Positions 33,612 through 36,552 of a stretch of DNA of 36,552 nt are shown here, one piece after another. Both the position numbers and the translations under genes were made by a program. The stretch lies in contig DAHXNN010000146.1 of assembly GCA_027365385.1 (NCBI GenBank), positions 1 to 36,552 on the forward strand, read 5' to 3'. The notes beneath the pieces are model-generated. The model had not been told where the DNA came from. It was given only the letters and a program-made list of their open reading frames with translations, and did not search any database. Each line of letters starts with the position of its first letter. Position 1 is the first letter of the stretch. Source of the DNA: Acidimicrobiaceae bacterium. Its GTDB lineage: Bacteria > Actinomycetota > Acidimicrobiia > Acidimicrobiales > Bog-793.

Positions 33612-34131
33612 GCGAGCAATGGTAGGGCCGCCGCAACGCCTCCAGACGCGCGTCCGCCGCGATACACAGCGCTGCACTCAGTTGGTCGAGCAGGCCGTGA
33701 ACGGGCACGAGAAGGAGCTCCCGCGACCGCCGCGCGAGCACCGCGAACGTCCCCGCGTCGATCTGTCGCGCGAGCCGGAAGACGATCCGTCGCTCCGAGG
33801 AGGCGATGACCCCCTGCACGGCGCTCGGTGCTCCCGTCGCGAGGATGTGACGCCACCAGACGAGCGAGCCGACGGCGACGAGGAAGACCGCGCCAAGAAG
33901 CCCGACCGCGAGGTGGGTGACGAAGCCGGTGAGGAACAGCGGAGCGGCGACCGAGAGAATGTGCGCGACCCCGAGCTTGGGGAAGCGCTCGGCGGCGAGC
34001 AGCAGTGCCCCGCCGAGGTAGGCCGGTAGGGCGAGCGCGAACAGCAGTCCGTACTTTCGGAAGAGCGCGACGAAGACGCTGCTGTTCAGTCGAGCAACGT
34101 CGACCGGTCGAAAGGCACGCCATTCCTCCAT
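33469..34131 (-). CDS. Small membrane protein of unknown function
   Basis: The 220-aa frame has three or four hydrophobic segments: YGLLFALALPAYLGGALLLAA, ILSVAAPLFLTGFVTHLAVGLLGAVFLVAVGSLVWW (probably two helices) and a weaker one, followed by a soluble part (LARQIDAGTFAVLARRSRELLLVPVHGLL). No family is recognised. The last ~47 codons overlap the HMCES gene by 143 bp in another frame, and the resulting tail (HVRPLRPRYATGSAGPAVRRG) looks like random read-through. The original C-terminus was probably lost, or the frame is shifted near 33620. The ATG at 34131 lacks a ribosome site. TTGACA occurs about 24 nt upstream but without a well-spaced -10. Confidence 0.6.
   Translation of the reverse strand: MEEWRAFRPVDVARLNSSVFVALFRKYGLLFALALPAYLGGALLLAAERFPKLGVAHILSVAAPLFLTGFVTHLAVGLLGAVFLVAVGSLVWWRHILATGAPSAVQGVIASSERRIVFRLARQIDAGTFAVLARRSRELLLVPVHGLLDQLSAALCIAADARLEALRRPYHCSHVRPLRPRYATGSAGPAVRRGVGSGHRRRVASELERCPGDRRARAGR
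33619..33624 (-). promoter_or_regulatory. -10 hexamer TACCAT of a leaderless promoter (HMCES gene)
   Basis: TACCAT on the minus strand stands 7 nt before the ATG at 33611, which encodes the family-defining Met-Cys. It lies inside the tail of the overlapping membrane-protein frame. Confidence 0.4.
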
Positions 34132-34171
34132 GAGACGGATGTAGTACGCCGACGCTGTGTCAAGAGAAAGA

Positions 34172-34186
34172 CCTTATCGAATAAGG
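34172..34186. repeat. Perfect dyad CCTTAT-CGA-ATAAGG
   Basis: A 15-bp palindrome, AT-rich for this genome, lies 40 bp upstream of the membrane-protein start and 90 bp past the AbiEii remnant. It could be a regulator site. No matching second copy was found nearby. Confidence 0.5.
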
Positions 34187-34277
34187 ACGACGGACGATAT
34201 CCATAGTTGACCGTGGATGTCCGTCAATGTCCATTGCGGTCCGGATGCAGAACGTGCCACGGGTGGGAGGCGCGGCC

Positions 34278-34612
34278 TCAACCGAGGATCGCGAACAAGT
34301 CTGCGATGACCATCTCGCCGGCAGCCTCGACCTCGTACTCGTCCGGCCAGTCAGACACAAGAGGGCGGAGGTCGTTGCGGAAGTCAGCGCGCGCCAGCTT
34401 CAGGCGGAGGTTTTGCTCGGCCAGTCGCGCCGAGTAGCCGTCCGGCCCTTGTGCAGGCAGGTGCCGCCCCGGAAGGCGAGCTCGCGGCCGAGGTAGGGGT
34501 CGTTTGCGATCTCGACGATGAGGCGCGCGAGGACGAGGTCCTGCTCGACCTGCTCGAGGGTGGGCCAGCGGACGTGGGACGACCACTCGACGATGTTCGC
34601 CTGCGGGATCAC
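34278..34612 (-). pseudogene. abiEii: AbiEii toxin remnant with internal deletion and frameshift
   Basis: Two frames carry the ends of an AbiEii/AbiGii nucleotidyltransferase toxin. The first, from a GTG overlapping the antitoxin stop (GTGA), reads VIPQANIVEWSSHVRWPTLEQVEQDLVLARLIVEIANDPYLGRELAFRGGTCLHKG, the canonical N-terminus. The second reads SARLAEQNLRLKLARADFRNDLRPLVSDWPDEYEVEAAGEMVIADLFAILG, the canonical C-terminus. The ~200 residues between, including the catalytic GS...DxD nucleotidyltransferase motif (normally RYSEDIDLV just after HK), are gone, and the join near 34440 shifts the frame. The toxin is therefore dead, while its antitoxin gene upstream is intact. Confidence 0.85.
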
Positions 34613-35424
34613 AGGTCGGGCTCGACGTCGGTGTTCACGAGGACGTTCCAGCGCGCGTCGAGCTCGCCCGATCGAGGACCTCCGGCATCGAGTGGCGTCG
34701 GCTCGCTCCGTCTCCGGGCGTGTGGCACCAGCGGATCGGTCTCGATCTCCGTGCCGAGGTGTCGCGCGACGTGATCGAATAGCCATCCGGTGCGTTGTAC
34801 GACCGCAAGCGGGTAGGTCGTGGCCGCGCGCGTCAGCTTCCCGAAATCGAGATGGCCGCTGCTCACCAGGTCGGCCGCGACCGTGGCGACGTTCGAGAGA
34901 CCACCGCCGTGCTTGGGCGATGCGACAAGGTCGAGCACCGTCACCTCCCGGGTCGCGACCCGCATCGTGCCCGTCGGGGTGCTCGAGATGTCGACAGGAC
35001 GGTCTGCCGCTCGGACATCCTTGATGAACTCGAGTGCGACGCGGCCGAAGGAACGATCTCGTACGCGAGCGGTCGTGACGACCTGGAAGACCTGGGGACG
35101 TTGGTGCGCCGCGCCGTGGACCTCAGCAGCCGACAAGAAGCCGACGTAGTAGGGGTGGTCGAGCGCGGCCATCAGCCGGTCGACGAAGTGCGTCGCCGGC
35201 ACCGCGCCCCACGACCGGTACTCGGGCGGGATCGGGACGTAGGCGCCGCGCGTCGGGGAGAAGACCTGTCCCTTCTTGCGCAACCTCGCCATGAGAGGAG
35301 GGACCTGTCCCTGCGGGACATGGAGCAGCTCAGCGACCTCAGGCAGGTTGATCCAGTGCTGCCCGCGCGCGATGAGCTCGTCCGGCAAGTCGCTCGCCCG
35401 GATGTCCACCCTGGCGTCAGACAT
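34609..35424 (-). CDS. abiEi: AbiEi antitoxin (type IV toxin-antitoxin, wHTH)
   Basis: Antitoxin and autoregulator of the AbiE system, 271 aa. A winged-helix N-terminal region (residues ~8-60, LPDELIARGQHWINLPEVAELLHVPQGQVPPLMARLRKKGQVFSPTRGAYVPIPPEYRSW) leads to the AbiEi_1 domain (AVPATHFVDRLMAALDHPYYVGFLSAAEVHGAAHQRPQVFQVVT), then RVATREVTVLDLVASPKHGGGLSNVATVAADL and a C-terminal antitoxin part. In type IV systems the antitoxin opposes the toxin without binding it and represses the operon through inverted repeats upstream. The ATG at 35424 is preceded 6 nt upstream by TATATT. The toxin start overlaps the stop (GTGA), but the toxin is broken. Phage-defence or plasmid-stabilising origin is inferred. 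Confidence 0.9.
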   Translation of the reverse strand: MSDARVDIRASDLPDELIARGQHWINLPEVAELLHVPQGQVPPLMARLRKKGQVFSPTRGAYVPIPPEYRSWGAVPATHFVDRLMAALDHPYYVGFLSAAEVHGAAHQRPQVFQVVTTARVRDRSFGRVALEFIKDVRAADRPVDISSTPTGTMRVATREVTVLDLVASPKHGGGLSNVATVAADLVSSGHLDFGKLTRAATTYPLAVVQRTGWLFDHVARHLGTEIETDPLVPHARRRSEPTPLDAGGPRSGELDARWNVLVNTDVEPDL

Positions 35425-35430
35425 GTCACC

Positions 35431-35455
35431 AATATAGCGGACTTCACAATTTCCG
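35431..35455 (-). promoter_or_regulatory. abiE promoter: -10 TATATT and adjacent CGGA...TCCG repeat
   Basis: TATATT (35436 to 35431) stands 6 nt before the abiEi ATG, suggesting a leaderless transcript. CGGACTTCACAATTTCCG (35438-35455) just upstream has matching 4-bp ends and sits where AbiEi autorepression sites are found. Confidence 0.45.
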
Positions 35456-35597
35456 TTACTCCGCTGACGACGCTACGAGAAGAGCATCAACCATTCGACT
35501 CGTGTCCTGACCAACACCGGTCGTTGGAGCTTTGCGTACGACAAGCGTCGGCATTCGCCAGCTCGGTGACCTCGACCGAGGCTCCAGATGGATCGGC

Positions 35598-35815
35598 TCA
35601 CGCGGGCGCGGCAATGTCCGGAACGGCACTCGTTTGCTGTCGCGTTGTCGCCTTCGCCGCACCCCTCGCGATCTGCTTCGAGAGCGCGGACGCGATCGCG
35701 ACGTCCCGTTCTCGGGTCGCGTGCTGGTAGATGAGCGCGGCCCGTGGCTGTGGGCCTGTCCCATCCGGTTCATGAGCTCCTTCGTGCTCGCCCCCGTCGA
35801 CGTACTGGTAACCAG
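35598..35815 (-). pseudogene. C-terminal remnant of a tyrosine integrase, frameshifted
   Basis: Two overlapping frames together spell the end of an actinobacterial phage-type integrase. One reads STGASTKELMNRMGQ and the other continues PRAALIYQHATRERDVAIASALSKQI, matching the usual TGAS-T-x-ELM-x-RMGH-xx-xRAALIYQHAT-x-ERD-x-AIA-x-AL. A shift within GQAHSHG joins them (near 35745). In the intact family the active-site His is in the MGH motif, here MGQ, and the tyrosine nucleophile in LIYQH is still readable. It is not translatable as one protein. The remaining DNA left of it (35456-35597) shows no gene. Confidence 0.75.
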
Positions 35816-35860
35816 CGATCTTCAGAGGTTGTCGAATAGCGACAGAGATCCAGCTATTCG

Positions 35861-36154
35861 TCACACTCCGCGATCACCGCTGTGCAGGAGTTCGGCGGCG
35901 TAGCTGTCCCAGTCACCTCCGGCTGCCTTGACCCACCGGACGGCGGTGAGCGGAGTGAGGTTGAGGGCTCGGACAAGCACTGCGGCTGGCAGGGTGGCGG
36001 CCGGGTGGATCATGACGCCGTCGACGCGGTACCGCGCCCGCCATCGACCCGACGGCAATTTCCGGGTGCTTACCCACGGACTGCGAGACGTCTTTCCAGC
36101 CACGACGTCCAGGTCATCGCTGTGGCACGTATGTGGCACGGCGCCTCGTGGCAT
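35861..36154 (-). pseudogene. Chimeric integrase scraps: N-terminal arm motif joined to recombinase tail
   Basis: The 97-codon frame contains STRKLPSGRWRARYRVDG, the typical N-terminal beta unit of actinobacterial tyrosine integrases. It is followed at once by LPAAVLVRALNLTPLTAVRWVKAAGGDWDSYAAEL, which resembles the extreme C-terminal tail of XerD-like recombinases in the same phylum (TAVRW...DW..YAA). The core-binding and catalytic domains are missing between them. This is a deletion product that happens to stay open, not a known small protein. The same GRW motif (LPSGRWQAWYR) opens the integrase on the other side of the attachment site. Confidence 0.65.
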
Positions 36155-36159
36155 GAAGA

Positions 36160-36183
36160 AAGGGGACCCTCTCGGGTCCCCTT
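36160..36183 (-). terminator. Rho-independent-type hairpin, ancestral terminator of tRNA-Gly
   Basis: AAGGGGACCC-TCTC-GGGTCCCCTT is a perfect 10-bp stem with a 4-nt loop. On the minus strand it is followed by TTCTTC. It lies 26 nt past the CCA end of the tRNA-Gly fragment, where the tRNA terminator would be expected. Confidence 0.8.
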
Positions 36184-36208
36184 CTAGGTCATCTAACTGG
36201 ACTTTCTC

Positions 36209-36258
36209 TGGAGCGGACGACGGGATTCGAACCCGCGACCCTCACCTTGGCAAGGTGA
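36209..36258 (-). tRNA. tRNA-Gly(GCC) 3' half, partial: attachment site of an integrated element
   Basis: On the minus strand the sequence runs through the anticodon arm TCACC-TTGCCAA-GGTGA (anticodon GCC), the T arm CGCGGGTTCGAATCCCG and the acceptor end GTCCGCTCCA with encoded CCA. Upstream of the anticodon stem the sequence (GCCTAGGTGT) cannot form a D arm or the 5' acceptor strand, so this is not a working tRNA. A duplicated 3' tRNA half next to an integrase gene is the usual mark left by tRNA-targeted integration. The complete tRNA-Gly should lie at the far end of the element, to the right of the window. Confidence 0.85.
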
Positions 36259-36325
36259 CACCTAGGCGCAGGTCAACGTGCTAATATCGCCCCGTCGTGC
36301 ACTTCATTTGCACCTAGGAGCGAAA

Positions 36326-36552
36326 GTGACCCGAGCGAGCACCACCACCACCTCGAAGCCGGCGGCGAAGCGCTCCCGCCGATCATTTGGCAATATCCGT
36401 CAACTTCCGTCCGGTCGGTGGCAGGCGTGGTACCGCCTCAATGGCGAGCAGCACACGGCCGACCACACGTTCCGCACGCAGACCGACGCCCGAGACTGGC
36501 TGACCACCGTGAGCGCCGACCTGTTGCGCGGCGTGACCCTGGTCGACGTCAG
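36326..36552 (+). CDS. Tyrosine-type integrase, 5' part (runs off the window)
   Basis: The frame from GTG 36326 reads MTRASTTTTSKPAAKRSRRSFGNIRQLPSGRWQAWYRLNGEQHTADHTFRTQTDARDWLTTVSADLLRGVTLVDV and is open to the edge. SFGNIRQLPSGRWQAWYRLNG and TFRTQTDARDWL are the standard N-terminal arm-binding module of actinophage and ICE integrases. It is absent from the ORF track because it is truncated and starts with GTG. The start is taken as the first codon before the Thr-rich lead; no strong ribosome site is seen (GGAGCGAAA is close). It begins 68 bp from the tRNA-Gly half and points into the element. Catalytic residues lie beyond the window. Confidence 0.88.
   Translation, partial: MTRASTTTTSKPAAKRSRRSFGNIRQLPSGRWQAWYRLNGEQHTADHTFRTQTDARDWLTTVSADLLRGVTLVDV

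Noticed and set aside
34160-34360. 66-aa minus-strand ORF over the dyad region
   Set aside because: It crosses the AbiEii C-terminal frame and reads as low-information Ser/Arg-rich sequence.
35928-36284. 118-aa plus-strand ORF ending GADDGIRTRDPHLGK
   Set aside because: This ending is the well-known false protein read antisense through a tRNA T arm and anticodon arm; the frame has no other support.
36209-36290. Complete tRNA-Gly gene
   Set aside because: The sequence upstream of the anticodon stem cannot form a D arm or pair with the 3' acceptor strand; only the 3' half is present.
1-36552. CRISPR array or replication origin
   Set aside because: No regularly spaced repeat series and no cluster of DnaA-box-like 9-mers was seen on reading through.

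Overview
The window is GC-rich DNA with short intergenic gaps, many GTG starts and 4-base stop/start overlaps. It carries an Lsr2-type DNA-binding protein, an ImuA/ImuB/DnaE2 mutasome and LexA boxes of the CGAAC-N4-GTTCG type. Together these point to an actinomycete (Actinomycetota). A sulfocyanin-like copper protein and a glutamate decarboxylase would fit an Acidimicrobiia-like or acid-exposed member, but that is inference. Several genes appear to be transcribed as leaderless mRNAs, with a TANNNT hexamer 6-9 nt before the start codon.

Layout. 1-5.2 kb: the 3' end of an acyl-CoA synthetase (ATP-grasp part), an OatA-like acyltransferase/SGNH protein, a sulfocyanin-like lipoprotein, glutamate decarboxylase and a NIPSNAP protein. 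5.2-6.2 kb: a compositionally different patch with a small protein made of three tandem Lsr2-type DNA-binding repeats. 6.2-12.4 kb: an SDR oxidoreductase divergent from a zinc alcohol dehydrogenase that is translationally coupled to a large membrane protein, then an L,D-transpeptidase and a second SDR. 12.5-16.8 kb (minus strand): an Rsm22-type methyltransferase, a PAS-GGDEF-EAL protein and an EAL-HDOD protein, the last two overlapping. 16.8-18.8 kb: a graveyard with two broken ABC transporter genes around one small membrane-protein gene. 18.8-24.6 kb: PadR and TetR regulators, each divergent from an intact ABC ATPase/permease pair, then an IS630 transposase tail.

24.9-33.6 kb is an SOS mutagenesis and repair island. 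dnaE2 and imuB (minus) are divergent from a UvrD/PcrA-like helicase (plus), which converges on imuA, and imuA is preceded by an HMCES/YedK gene. Three LexA boxes lie in front of imuB, the helicase and imuA. The predicted model is joint damage induction of an error-prone polymerase, its ImuA/ImuB partners and a helicase, with an abasic-site protein next to them.

33.5-36.5 kb is a mobile-element zone: a small membrane protein, an AbiE type IV toxin-antitoxin pair with intact antitoxin and gutted toxin, fragments of dead tyrosine integrases, a tRNA-Gly terminator, a 50-bp 3' half of tRNA-Gly(GCC) that marks an attachment site, and the start of an apparently intact tyrosine integrase running off the right edge. 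I infer that the left end of an integrated element begins at about 36209 and that the intact tRNA-Gly lies beyond the window.
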